From Marinirhabdus sp963793275 (GTDB taxonomy: Bacteria > Bacteroidota > Bacteroidia > Flavobacteriales > Flavobacteriaceae): a stretch of DNA of 64,000 nt. The notes beneath the pieces are model-generated. The model saw only the letters and a program-made list of their open reading frames with translations, was not told the DNA's origin and did no database searches. Both the position numbers and the translations under genes were made by a program. The first letter of the stretch is position 1, and every line of letters begins with the position of its first letter. Below, piece by piece: positions 51,134 through 59,378 of this stretch. The stretch spans positions 930,001-994,000 of the forward strand of contig CAWBZL010000003.1 of assembly GCA_963793275.1 (NCBI GenBank). Direction: 5' to 3'.

Positions 51134-51269
51134 CTAAATACAACGTGAGTAAAAATGTTATATGTAAAGATTTACAACAATTGAACTTATCGCGAAACTG
51201 AAAGTGATGGCCTCGTGATCCCACACTATGAATAGATGAGACCGTAAACAATAATAAATTGAGTTCCAG

Positions 51270-51590
51270 ATGTCAGATTATTACAAAGAGAAGGCTTTAC
51301 AAGCTACATTAAATAAAATTGAGTCTCACAAGGCGCAATCCAATTTCTTTATCCGAAATATTTGGAAAGTTATCGGTTTTGGGATTTTTGTATCTATATG
51401 GGCTCCTACGGAAAGACCTGAACACTATTTATCCAATAGAAAATCATCTTTAGAGGTTAGTGATTTGAGCTATTATGAGCTTGTGATCCTAACGGCAGTT
51501 TTATACACGGCAGTCTGCTTTTTGGCTCATTTCATCTGGAAACAACAAGAGAAAAAAGCAATGAGAAAATTAATGACTAAAAAAAAATGA
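51270..51590 (+). CDS. Small membrane-associated protein of unknown function
   Basis: A 106-residue protein with a helical N-terminus (YYKEKALQATLNKIESHKAQ), one hydrophobic segment around residues 30-45 (WKVIGFGIFVSIWAP) and a second near 75-90 (LVILTAVLYTAVCFLAHFIW), then a basic tail. No family is recognised. It stands alone between the permease and the convergent NlpC/P60 gene. Confidence 0.5.
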   Translation: MSDYYKEKALQATLNKIESHKAQSNFFIRNIWKVIGFGIFVSIWAPTERPEHYLSNRKSSLEVSDLSYYELVILTAVLYTAVCFLAHFIWKQQEKKAMRKLMTKKK

Positions 51591-51662
51591 TCTAGAATCA
51601 GAATTAGGTGTAAAAAATAGTTCTGAATAATTTACAATTGCTAACAGCGCAGATAATCCCGT

Positions 51663-52412
51663 TTACACAACCCGCTTGATCACCCGTAATTTATGGGTAT
51701 GTTTACGTTGCTCGTAATTAAAGATTCCTGTGTGGTCTATTCTATCTATACGCACTTTACCGTGGGCGTGGATAATATAGTTGTCTTCCATGATAATACC
51801 TACGTGGATAATGTTCCCTTCGGCATTATCGAAAAAGGCCAGATCGCCGGGTTCACTTTCTTCAATAAAACTTAAGGGTTCTCCCTGGGTAGCTTGCTGG
51901 CTGGCATCGCGAAGTAATTTGTAGCCATTCAGTTTGTAGCACATTTGAGTGAAACCACTACAATCTATCCCAAAAGGGGTTTTGCCGCCCCACAGGTAAG
52001 GAGCATTCAAGTAGAGTAGGGCGGTCTCTACAATGTGTTGCTTTGGAAATTTTCTGGAAGCGAAGGTGCCTTCAGAAATATGATTTAAAAATGTAGCCGC
52101 TGCAACATTGCATCCCATAGGTAAGGCTAATAACTGATTTTCTTCCGTAGTACCCATTCCAACCAAATCTGAAACTAACCTGGGGGAAAGGCTCTTTAAC
52201 TCCTGATGGTCATCTTCAGTAGTAAAAATAAACTGTTTGTTATCTATCCAGCCTTCGTATTTGTCAAACGTCAATCTTATTTTACTCCATTTTTTACGTT
52301 CTTCAAGCACTTTAAAGGTTTCGCCATATAGCACCTGCGTGACCATCTCACTGGCGTCTGAAGCTTCCAAGCGCAGCGGAACAATACTAAGATGACATAA
52401 GCCGTATTTCAT
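51663..52412 (-). CDS. C40 (NlpC/P60) peptidase with SH3-like domain
   Basis: A 249-residue cell-wall peptidase. An SH3b-type domain (VPLRLEASDASEMVTQVLYGE ... WSKIRLTFDKYEGWI, ~10-75) precedes the NlpC/P60 catalytic domain. The catalytic Cys is in GIDCSGFTQM, the His in IIHVGIIM and the third residue in IIHAHGKVRID; YLWGGKTPFG is the usual approach motif. It cleaves peptide cross-links or recycled muropeptides such as gamma-D-glutamyl-diamino-acid bonds. No signal peptide is seen, as for cytosolic YkfC-type recycling enzymes. It is 24 bp downstream of the thiolase. Confidence 0.88.
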   Translation of the reverse strand: MKYGLCHLSIVPLRLEASDASEMVTQVLYGETFKVLEERKKWSKIRLTFDKYEGWIDNKQFIFTTEDDHQELKSLSPRLVSDLVGMGTTEENQLLALPMGCNVAAATFLNHISEGTFASRKFPKQHIVETALLYLNAPYLWGGKTPFGIDCSGFTQMCYKLNGYKLLRDASQQATQGEPLSFIEESEPGDLAFFDNAEGNIIHVGIIMEDNYIIHAHGKVRIDRIDHTGIFNYEQRKHTHKLRVIKRVV

Positions 52413-52436
52413 TTGTGAAGAAGTGGAAGTAGGCTT

Positions 52437-53615
52437 TTAATTTCTTTCAATAACCATTGCACTTGCACCACCACCACCATTACAAATAGCTGCGGCACCA
52501 ATCTTTGCATCGTTCTGTTCCAGAACATTTAATAGTGTGATTAAAATTCTCACACCACTGCATCCAAGTGGATGCCCTAATGAAACTGCGCCTCCATTAA
52601 CATTCACATTACTGTCGTTTAATCCAAGAAGTTTCATATTGGCAAGACCAACTACCGCAAAAGCTTCGTTAAACTCGAAGAAATCTACATTGTCCTGAGA
52701 AACACCAGCTTTTGCTAATGCTTTTGGCAGTGCTTTAGCTGGAGCGGTAGTAAACCATTTTGGCTCCTGGGCTGCATCTGCATACCCTGTAATGGTCGCT
52801 AGCGGAGTTAATTCTAATTCTTTTGCTTTTTCTTCGCTCATTAAGATCATGGCACCTGCACCATCATTAATGGTAGAAGCATTTGCAGCGGTTACGGTAC
52901 CCTCTTTTGTAAAGGCAGCACGCAATGCCGGAATCTTATCCATTTTAACGTTTTTGAATTCCTCATCTTCGGCAACCATAACAGGCTCTCCTCTTCGTTG
53001 TGGAACAGCTACGGGAATAACTTCGTTTGTAAACTTTCCTTCGCTCCACGCTTTGGCAGAACGTTCGTACGATTGAACTGCAAACGCATCCTGATCTTCA
53101 CGTGAAAATTTATATTCTGTTGCACAGGCATCTGCACAAACTCCCATTGCATTCTGGTCGTACGCATCTACAAGGCCATCTTTTTGCATACCATCGATAA
53201 GAGTTGCCGGACCAAATTTATTTCCATTACGCATATGCACATAATGCGGGATGTTACTCATGCTTTCCATACCACCAGCAACAATTACATCTGCATCTCC
53301 TAAAGCGATTGCTTGTGCCGCATTCATCACAGCCTTCATACCAGAGGCACATACTTTATTAACAGTAGTACACGGCACTGTATCCGGAATACCGGCACCT
53401 AACGCAGCCTGTCTTGCAGGTGCCTGTCCTACGCCAGCTTGCACCACATTGCCCATATAAACTTCCTGAACGTTCGATGGATCTAAGTTAATTCTATCCA
53501 GAGCACCTTTTATAGCGGCACTTCCCAGTTGAACGGCGGTTAATGAAGATAAACTTCCCATAAAACTTCCTATTGGGGTTCTTACGGCTGCTACAATGAC
53601 TACTTTTTTGCTCAT
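52437..53615 (-). CDS. Acetyl-CoA C-acyltransferase (thiolase)
   Basis: A 392-residue thiolase. The acylated Cys is in NKVCASGMKAVM (~residue 88), His in NGGAVSLGHPLGCSG, and the second Cys in AICNGGGGASAMV. The enzyme makes or splits acetoacetyl-CoA or 3-ketoacyl-CoA; the glycine-rich C-terminus and EFNEAFAV motif do not decide between biosynthetic and beta-oxidation roles. The promoter at 53704-53734 lies ~90 bp upstream, and NlpC/P60 follows on the same transcript. Confidence 0.93.
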   Translation of the reverse strand: MSKKVVIVAAVRTPIGSFMGSLSSLTAVQLGSAAIKGALDRINLDPSNVQEVYMGNVVQAGVGQAPARQAALGAGIPDTVPCTTVNKVCASGMKAVMNAAQAIALGDADVIVAGGMESMSNIPHYVHMRNGNKFGPATLIDGMQKDGLVDAYDQNAMGVCADACATEYKFSREDQDAFAVQSYERSAKAWSEGKFTNEVIPVAVPQRRGEPVMVAEDEEFKNVKMDKIPALRAAFTKEGTVTAANASTINDGAGAMILMSEEKAKELELTPLATITGYADAAQEPKWFTTAPAKALPKALAKAGVSQDNVDFFEFNEAFAVVGLANMKLLGLNDSNVNVNGGAVSLGHPLGCSGVRILITLLNVLEQNDAKIGAAAICNGGGGASAMVIERN

Positions 53616-53703
53616 GATATTTATTTTATAATGTGTATTTTACGGTAATTTTTCTATTCATTTAAGCAGCTAAAAACTGTTTATAGGGCTTTAATGAGGA
53701 ATG

Positions 53704-53734
53704 CAAAATTACATATTTTCTACCGAACTTTCAA
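53704..53734 (-). promoter_or_regulatory. Bacteroidetes-type promoter for the thiolase gene
   Basis: On the minus strand, TTG (53734-53732), 20 bp, then TAATTTTG (53711-53704), an exact fit to TTG-N20-TAnnTTTG. It predicts a leader of about 80 nt. Confidence 0.65.
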
Positions 53735-53751
53735 TCTTATTGGCACCTCGG

Positions 53752-53784
53752 TTTTGTACTAATGAAACCGAAACAGTACCTTTA
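53752..53784 (+). promoter_or_regulatory. Bacteroidetes-type promoter for the HD phosphodiesterase gene
   Basis: TTTTG (53752-53756), 20 bp, then TACCTTTA (53777-53784), one base from the consensus and with the same spacing as the divergent promoter beside it. The ATG at 53802 follows closely. Confidence 0.5.
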
Positions 53785-53801
53785 CTGTACGTAACTTGTT
53801 T

Positions 53802-55847
53802 ATGAAACACTTTTTTTCATTTTTATCTAAGAACCAATCCAATATTTATAGGATCTTCCTGTTTGTAATTTCCACGTTTTTAGTGATTTACTTGTTGCCA
53901 AAAGGAGGCCAGTTTAAGTATACCTTTCAAAAAGGAAAGCCCTGGCAGTATGAAAATCTATATGCTCCTTTCAGTTTTACCATAAAAAAATCTGATGAGA
54001 GCCTGACAGAAGAGCGAAATGCAATTCGTGAAAATGCAGTTCCTTATTTTGACTATGACGCAACTATTGTAGCTGAAAGTTTCAAGCAATTTGATGAATT
54101 ACTAAATAACACTTATGTAGACAGTTTATTTACAGTTCCAAAATTACGGGTAAAGTCTTTAGGGGAGCTGTTTTTGGAAGATGTATATCGCTTTGGAGTG
54201 TTGGCTGAAGTAAATACACAGGACGATGACGATCTGGTCTATTTGAAAAAAGGAAATGAAATTGATGAAATTGCCTATTCTCAAATTCATAAAAAAGATA
54301 AAATTCCTGAAAAAATTGCCAAATTCATAAAACAAAAAGACGCTGAAGGTATTTCAGATTTATTAACCATTTTGCTGAACAGAGCTACGATTCCTAACGT
54401 TTCAGCAAATAACAAACTTACCGAAGCGGCAATTTCTTCAGAATTGGAAGTTATTAATCCAAATCAGGGAATTATTGAAAAAGGGGGTAGAATTATTGCA
54501 AAAGGTGAAGTCGTTGAGGGAAATACCTATCAGATTTTAAGTTCTTTAAAAGATGAATTTCAATCACAGATCTGGAGTAAAAGCAATAGGTTCTGGCTTG
54601 TTTTTGGGTACGCCATGCTGGTATCACTTGTATTCCTGATGCTCATTTTATTTCTACGGAAGTACAGGCTTGAAATTTATGACAACAGCACCAAGGTTAC
54701 GTTTATATTTTTCAACGTGGTATTAATGGTGTTTCTCACGACTATAGTTGTGAAACTTGATGCAAAATATGTCTATGTAGTGCCATTATGTATTTTACCA
54801 CTCATTGTGAAAGCGTTTTTCGACCCCAGACTTGGGTTGTTCGTTCACGTACTAACATTATTGTTATTAGGGTTTGTAGTACCCAATAGCTTCGAATTCT
54901 TATTCTTACAGATAATTGCCGGTATTGTAACCATTCTTACTGTTTCTGAGTTATACCGAAGAGCCAATTTATTTATCTCGGTCGGGCAAATTACACTAGT
55001 CTATATCATTGGCTATTTCGCATTTTTCATTATTCAGGAAGGTAATATTGAATTGATCCAATGGCAAAACTTTGGCTATTTTATACTAGCTGGTTTAGCT
55101 ACTTTATTTGCGCATCCACTTATTTACCTATATGAAAAAGTCTTCGGATTGGTCTCGGACGTTTCTCTACTGGAATTAAGCGATACCAATAGCAAGCTTT
55201 TAAAAGAATTAAGCAACAAGGCTCCAGGGACATTTCACCATTCTTTAAATGTAGCAAATCTCGCTGAAGCTGCAGCAAATGAAATAGGCGCAAACGCTAT
55301 GCTGGTTAGGGTAGGGGCACTATACCACGATATTGGAAAAATGGAAAACCCTACTAATTTTACTGAAAATCAGTTAAGCGGGTATAATGCTCACGATGAA
55401 TTAGACCCAAAAGAAAGCGCAAAGATTATTATAGATCATGTGATTAAAGGGATCGAAATTGCCAGAAGACGAAATTTGCCGGATAGAGTAATAGATTTTA
55501 TCCGAACGCATCATGGAGATAGCGTGGTGTATTATTTCTACAAAAAAGAAGAAAAGCAAAACGGCACGGCCAACACGGAAGATTTTCAATACCCCGGGCC
55601 TATTCCTTTCTCAAAAGAAACTGCTATTTTAATGATGGCAGATAGTGTTGAAGCAGCCAGTAAAAGTTTAAAAGAGCCAACTTCTTCAAAAATTGACGTG
55701 TTTGTTGAAAAAATAATTGACGGACAAACAGAGCAAGGACAATTTTTAAACGCTAATATTACATTTAAAGAAATTCAATCTATTAAAAAAGTACTCAAAA
55801 AGAAGTTGAATAACATTTATCATTTAAGGGTTGAGTATCCCGAGTAA
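53802..55847 (+). CDS. PgpH-type 7TM-HD phosphodiesterase
   Basis: A 681-residue membrane receptor with an extracytoplasmic 7TMR-HDED domain (~45-255), about seven transmembrane helices (~265-460) and a cytosolic HDIG domain. The HD motif is in GTFHHSLNVANLAEAA and GALYHDIGKMENP, with a later metal ligand in TVDHV-like IIIDHVIKGIEIAR and IRTHHGDSVV. Relatives hydrolyse cyclic di-AMP (PgpH), which makes c-di-AMP turnover the probable role. The ATG at 53802 is used; TTG at 53796 would add two residues and overlap the predicted leader. Confidence 0.9.
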   Translation: MKHFFSFLSKNQSNIYRIFLFVISTFLVIYLLPKGGQFKYTFQKGKPWQYENLYAPFSFTIKKSDESLTEERNAIRENAVPYFDYDATIVAESFKQFDELLNNTYVDSLFTVPKLRVKSLGELFLEDVYRFGVLAEVNTQDDDDLVYLKKGNEIDEIAYSQIHKKDKIPEKIAKFIKQKDAEGISDLLTILLNRATIPNVSANNKLTEAAISSELEVINPNQGIIEKGGRIIAKGEVVEGNTYQILSSLKDEFQSQIWSKSNRFWLVFGYAMLVSLVFLMLILFLRKYRLEIYDNSTKVTFIFFNVVLMVFLTTIVVKLDAKYVYVVPLCILPLIVKAFFDPRLGLFVHVLTLLLLGFVVPNSFEFLFLQIIAGIVTILTVSELYRRANLFISVGQITLVYIIGYFAFFIIQEGNIELIQWQNFGYFILAGLATLFAHPLIYLYEKVFGLVSDVSLLELSDTNSKLLKELSNKAPGTFHHSLNVANLAEAAANEIGANAMLVRVGALYHDIGKMENPTNFTENQLSGYNAHDELDPKESAKIIIDHVIKGIEIARRRNLPDRVIDFIRTHHGDSVVYYFYKKEEKQNGTANTEDFQYPGPIPFSKETAILMMADSVEAASKSLKEPTSSKIDVFVEKIIDGQTEQGQFLNANITFKEIQSIKKVLKKKLNNIYHLRVEYPE

Positions 55848-55867
55848 TAATGCTTTTATTACAGTTT

Positions 55868-56377
55868 TTATTTAACCCGTTTACCTTCTGTTACAAACGA
55901 AATTCCTTGTTGTCCGTACGTCGAGATCATCACGGCTTCAAAAATAGGCTCCCGCGACGCTGGTTTTATTTCCCAATCGAAGATAAAATTTGCTCCTGTT
56001 CCACCTTCATTGTCCACTCCATCTATCACTATTTGTACTGTTTCCATTGGGCGCACAAAAATAGTTTTATTAAAATAGGTTCTTATTGCAGTTCCTTCGG
56101 TATTATAATAAACCGCTTTCTTTATGTAAATAGTGTCGGCTGTATTTGGGTTGTGAAAACTCACAGTAGCGGTAAGATCTGCTTCATCCTGGTCTGTACG
56201 TAAAAATATCTGCGAATAGATGGAAAGGAAGGTGCTGCCAGATGCTAGTGAATCTGTTAAGACATTCTGTACTGTTCTTTTTTCCCAATTAACAGGATCC
56301 GTGGAGCTAAGTTGTCTGGGTTGTTTACAGGAATAGAGTGCGGTTGTTACTAATAGCAGTGTTATAAGATACTTCAT
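55868..56377 (-). CDS. DUF3124 lipoprotein
   Basis: A 169-residue lipoprotein (lipobox LYSC). The mature domain (SGSTFLSIYSQIFLRTDQDEADLTATVSFHNPNTADTIYI ... GANFIFDWEI) is beta-rich and matches the small DUF3124 family. Function is unknown; envelope location is predicted. It converges with the HD phosphodiesterase 20 bp away. Confidence 0.8.
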   Translation of the reverse strand: MKYLITLLLVTTALYSCKQPRQLSSTDPVNWEKRTVQNVLTDSLASGSTFLSIYSQIFLRTDQDEADLTATVSFHNPNTADTIYIKKAVYYNTEGTAIRTYFNKTIFVRPMETVQIVIDGVDNEGGTGANFIFDWEIKPASREPIFEAVMISTYGQQGISFVTEGKRVK

Positions 56378-56517
56378 TTTATCTGAAATTAATTTAGTAT
56401 TAAAAATAATGAAATAGAACGTAATAGCTAGTACGTAAAATGATTTTAAAATTAAAATTGTGCTGCACTAGAAGGAGGTTGTAGTAAAACGAATTCCCAA
56501 AAAAATAATGGTTTAAA

Positions 56518-57211
56518 TAGTGAGCCTGACAGCCCCGACACTTCGGGGGAACCTGTGCCACTTTACTATTTAACGGTAGGCTTTAAATTGGCAGGATTTT
56601 AAAAGTGAGGCCGACAAGATTCGAATATTTTTTTTCAATGGTACAAGCTCTGTGACCGTTGCACTTAAATTCTGGATGTTCCAGACGGATTTTTTTTAAT
56701 TCATTTTCTCAGGTAATTTCTTGACTTTCGTGATTTTTCTTCCAAAGAATCGATAGCGTAACGATGTAGTGTTTGTCTGGAATATCCGAATATAAAATAT
56801 AAGGGAAAAAGATCTATAGATATAAAAACAAAAAACTCCCCTATAAAAATAATAGGAGAGTTTAAAGTGAGCCCGACAGCCCCGACACTTCGGGGGAACC
56901 TGTGCCACTTTGCTATTTAACGGTAGACTTTAAATTAGCAGGATTTTAAAAGTGAGGCCGACAAGATTCGTATATCTTTTTTCAATGGTACAAGCTCTGT
57001 GACCGTTGCACTTAAATTCTGGATGTTCCAGACGGATATTTCAATTAATTTTTACAAGGAAATTCTGACTTTCGTGATTTTTCTTCCAAAGTATCGATAG
57101 CGTAACGATGTAGTGTTTGTCTGGAATATCCGAATATAAAATATAAGGGTAAAAGATCTATAGATATAAAAACAAAAAACTCCCCTATAAAAATAATAGG
57201 AGAGTTTAAAG
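56518..57211. repeat. Two ~346-bp tandem units made of tRNA-Arg 3' fragments and downstream sequence
   Basis: Unit 1 (56518-56865) and unit 2 (56866-57211) are highly similar; matched points are offset by 344-347 bp. The minus strand of each unit starts with a degenerate copy of the tRNA-Arg 3' end: CACAGGTTC, a 16-nt hairpin CCCCGAAGTGTCGGGG, then CTGTCGGGCTCAC. A second, more degraded copy lies inside (56602 and 56949). The terminator after the real tRNA (57174-57205) also recurs at 56830-56861. The array directly abuts tRNA-Arg. Together with 56378-56517, this is the only long gene-free stretch; nothing else is seen in it. Confidence 0.85.
57174..57205 (-). terminator. Intrinsic terminator after tRNA-Arg
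   Basis: ACTCTCCTAT and ATAGGGGAGT (minus strand, one wobble) form a stem followed by TTTTTTG. A near-identical copy is in the tandem repeat at 56830-56861. Confidence 0.8.
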
Positions 57212-57285
57212 TGAGCCCGACAGGATTCGAACCTGTGACCGCCTCCTTAGAAGGGAGGTGCTCTATCCAGCTGAGCTACGAGCCC
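57212..57285 (-). tRNA. tRNA-Arg(TCT)
   Basis: A 74-nt cloverleaf. The acceptor GGGCTCG pairs with CGGGCTC (two wobbles), the D-arm is TAGCTCAGCTGG, the anticodon stem CTCC..GGAG encloses loop CTTCTAA, and the T-arm is ACAGGTTCGAATCCTGT. The anticodon TCT reads AGA. CCA is not encoded. It lies last in the cluster and is followed by degenerate copies of its own 3' end. Confidence 0.97.
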
Positions 57286-57342
57286 GAAGTTGTACTTTTA
57301 CTGTGCTTTGATAACTTCGAAACCAAAACATTAAAATTAAAA

Positions 57343-57368
57343 AACCGAACAATTAAATATTGTCCGGT
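57343..57368 (-). terminator. Hairpin after tRNA-Pro
   Basis: ACCGGACAAT pairs with ATTGTTCGGT (minus strand, one wobble) around a 5-nt loop, followed by TTTTTAAT. It separates tRNA-Pro from tRNA-Arg, which then needs its own promoter or read-through. Confidence 0.65.
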
Positions 57369-57373
57369 TTTTG

Positions 57374-57448
57374 TCGGGGTGGCAGGATTCGAACCTGCGA
57401 CCTCCTCGTCCCAAACGAGGCGCGATGACCGGGCTACGCTACACCCCG
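57374..57448 (-). tRNA. tRNA-Pro(TGG)
   Basis: A 75-nt cloverleaf with acceptor CGGGGTG/CACCCCG, anticodon stem CCTCG/CGAGG around loop TTTGGGA (anticodon TGG, reads CCA) and T-arm GCAGGTTCGAATCCTGC. CCA is not encoded. Confidence 0.97.
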
Positions 57449-57461
57449 AGGTGTCTTTTTG

Positions 57462-57549
57462 CGGAGAGACGGGGATTCGAACCCCGGGTACCCTTTTGAG
57501 GTACGCTTATTTAGCAAACAAGTCCTTTCGGCCACTCAGGCACCTCTCC
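57462..57549 (-). tRNA. tRNA-Ser(GCT)
   Basis: An 88-nt class II cloverleaf with acceptor GGAGAGG/TCTCTCC, discriminator G, anticodon loop TTGCTAA (anticodon GCT, reads AGC), a long variable arm (GTACCTC...GGGTAC) and T-arm CGGGTTCGAATCCCCG. It is the first tRNA of the leftward Ser-Pro-Arg cluster. Confidence 0.96.
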
Positions 57550-57637
57550 AATAAGAATAAAGAACTAGTTGTTTTTTTATTCGGATGCAAATGTATGTTT
57601 ATTCAACGTATCCAACAAAAAAAAATGGGGTTTTTTA

Positions 57638-58207
57638 CTATAAACATTTCAAGCTATTAATAAAGAACTCTTTAGGGTAAATAGGGAACGGTATTTCTTC
57701 ATTACTTATAAGTTCCTGAAACGCAATATCGAAATTTGTCCGCATAGTAGTAATACGCATAGACGCTATTCTTGAAGAAGATAATCGTTCAATACTTAAG
57801 GGGTCCAGTAGGAAAGCAGCTTCGGAAGTACTGTTGTGTAAGGTTTCTTCGTTTTGTGTCTGTCGCCCACAATTTTCATCTCCCAAATATCTTAGGGAGG
57901 CATAACTCCCATCTTCCAGTTTAAATGTAACCCGGCTGTCTTTATTAAAACAAAGTAAAGGAGGCATCTCTTTGGCATTTACCGATGTTTGAATAACCAA
58001 TGACTTCACATTGTCTTCCCGCATTAAACTGAAATATATAAATACATTTCGCTCAAGCCCAAATAAATATTCTGCTAATAATGGGTTTGTGAGCTTAAAA
58101 ACTTCATCGTCTGTATCAATTTGTATTTTGTAATTACAATCCTGACCTTGTGAAAAACCAATAATTGGAGTGCATACTAGTAGCAATAAGAATACTATTT
58201 TTTTCAT
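57638..58207 (-). CDS. Exported protein of unknown function
   Basis: A 189-residue protein with a signal peptide (MKKIVFLLLLVCTPIIGFS, then QGQDC). The mature part (NYKIQIDTDDEVFKLTNPLL, LVIQTSVNAKEMPPLLCF, VTFKLEDGSYASLRYLG) is beta-rich; no family is recognised. ATG at 58207 starts 2 bp after the THUMP-like gene's stop, so it ends the long leftward operon. An ATG 18 bp upstream would overlap that gene. Confidence 0.65.
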   Translation of the reverse strand: MKKIVFLLLLVCTPIIGFSQGQDCNYKIQIDTDDEVFKLTNPLLAEYLFGLERNVFIYFSLMREDNVKSLVIQTSVNAKEMPPLLCFNKDSRVTFKLEDGSYASLRYLGDENCGRQTQNEETLHNSTSEAAFLLDPLSIERLSSSRIASMRITTMRTNFDIAFQELISNEEIPFPIYPKEFFINSLKCL

Positions 58208-58209
58208 TT

Positions 58210-59373
58210 TTAGACTTTTTCGCAAATTAACATAATTTTGTCTTCATTTTCAAGTGTTGTGAAGAACAGGTAGATCGCGCCACCTTCTTTAATTTTCCAT
58301 TTTTTACGAAGCGTTGCAACACTTTCGGGGAAATTTCGGGTTGTGATGTTGGCTTTTGCAAAAGTAATGCCACGCATCTCTTTCCTGGTGTATGGAACTA
58401 CTTTTTTTATTAAAAACCTTCTGCCAGGAAATTCACGTAACACGTCACTGGTAAATAGGTGGCTATGTTTATGCAACTTCTTAAGCTTAAAGGCTTCTGA
58501 AATATATTGAAATGCACCAGCTTTTAAAATAGCAACATTGGGTTCGTAGAGAAAGCGCAACGGGTTGGAGAAAACGGTCTCTACTTCTATTGAAGGTAAA
58601 AACGTGAAAGTTTCCGCACCGTTTAAAGTAAGATTAACCGTATAAATAGTTAATTTTTCTGTTCTAAGGTTACTAATCACCCAAAGTAATTCCTTTACCT
58701 CATTGTTCAGGGCTACTACGTGAACTTCAACAACATGTTTTAGCTCTTGTAATCCTACTGAAATATCCAGCATGGGAGATGTTTTTACCAGCAACGTTTT
58801 ACTTCTATCCAGTAAAAATTTTAAATGCTGCGGCACATTGGGCTCACATTCTTTCAGAAAAAATACCTTTCCCTTACTTTCGTTTCTTCTGGAAGGATCT
58901 ACATAGATCACATCAAATGTATTGTTTGTAATACTTTCAAGCCCATCTTCAGCTTTAGAGAGGATATTTGGTTTACCTAAAATTTCAAAATTGTGGTTAG
59001 CCAGCCGGCAAAGCGCTTCATTTTTTTCAAAATAAGTGACCTGCTCAACTTTTTCAGCGAAATGAGCTGTATCTATTCCAAATCCTCCGGTAAGGTCTGC
59101 AAGGGTTTTTCCTTGAATTAAAGAAGCCTTATAGGCCGCAGTAGCCTCGGAAGAGGTTTGTTCAAGATTTAGTTTTGGGGGATAAATTATTTTTTTTGTA
59201 CCGAACCACGTTGGGATTTTTTTTGTTATGGTGCGTCTGCTTTCTATTTGTTGTAATAATTCGGTTACGGAAACTTCAGGAAATGGACTCCCGGCAAAAG
59301 CAAGTTTTGAAGTGTCTTCGGTATACGAAAAAATAAAATCTTGTATTTCGGGTTTTAACAGGGCTTTATTCAA
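58210..59373 (-). CDS. THUMP-like domain class I SAM-dependent methyltransferase
   Basis: A 387-residue protein. Motif I is TLADLTGGFGIDTAHFA (~residues 90-106), VTYFEKNEALCRLANHN follows, and the catalytic region is VIYVDPSRRNESKGKVF. The C-terminal ~120 residues form a THUMP-like RNA-binding domain. This family is predicted to methylate RNA; its target is unknown, possibly a tRNA base given the neighbouring genes. The only start is TTG at 59373 (upstream stop three codons away). It is 5 bp downstream of the AI-2E gene. Confidence 0.83.
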   Translation of the reverse strand: MNKALLKPEIQDFIFSYTEDTSKLAFAGSPFPEVSVTELLQQIESRRTITKKIPTWFGTKKIIYPPKLNLEQTSSEATAAYKASLIQGKTLADLTGGFGIDTAHFAEKVEQVTYFEKNEALCRLANHNFEILGKPNILSKAEDGLESITNNTFDVIYVDPSRRNESKGKVFFLKECEPNVPQHLKFLLDRSKTLLVKTSPMLDISVGLQELKHVVEVHVVALNNEVKELLWVISNLRTEKLTIYTVNLTLNGAETFTFLPSIEVETVFSNPLRFLYEPNVAILKAGAFQYISEAFKLKKLHKHSHLFTSDVLREFPGRRFLIKKVVPYTRKEMRGITFAKANITTRNFPESVATLRKKWKIKEGGAIYLFFTTLENEDKIMLICEKV

Positions 59374-59378
59374 ACCAA

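Noticed and set aside
57211..57660. Rightward open frame of 149 codons beginning MSPTGFEPVTASLEG
   Set aside because: It is the antisense translation of tRNA-Arg, tRNA-Pro and tRNA-Ser; peptides of this kind are a known false annotation.
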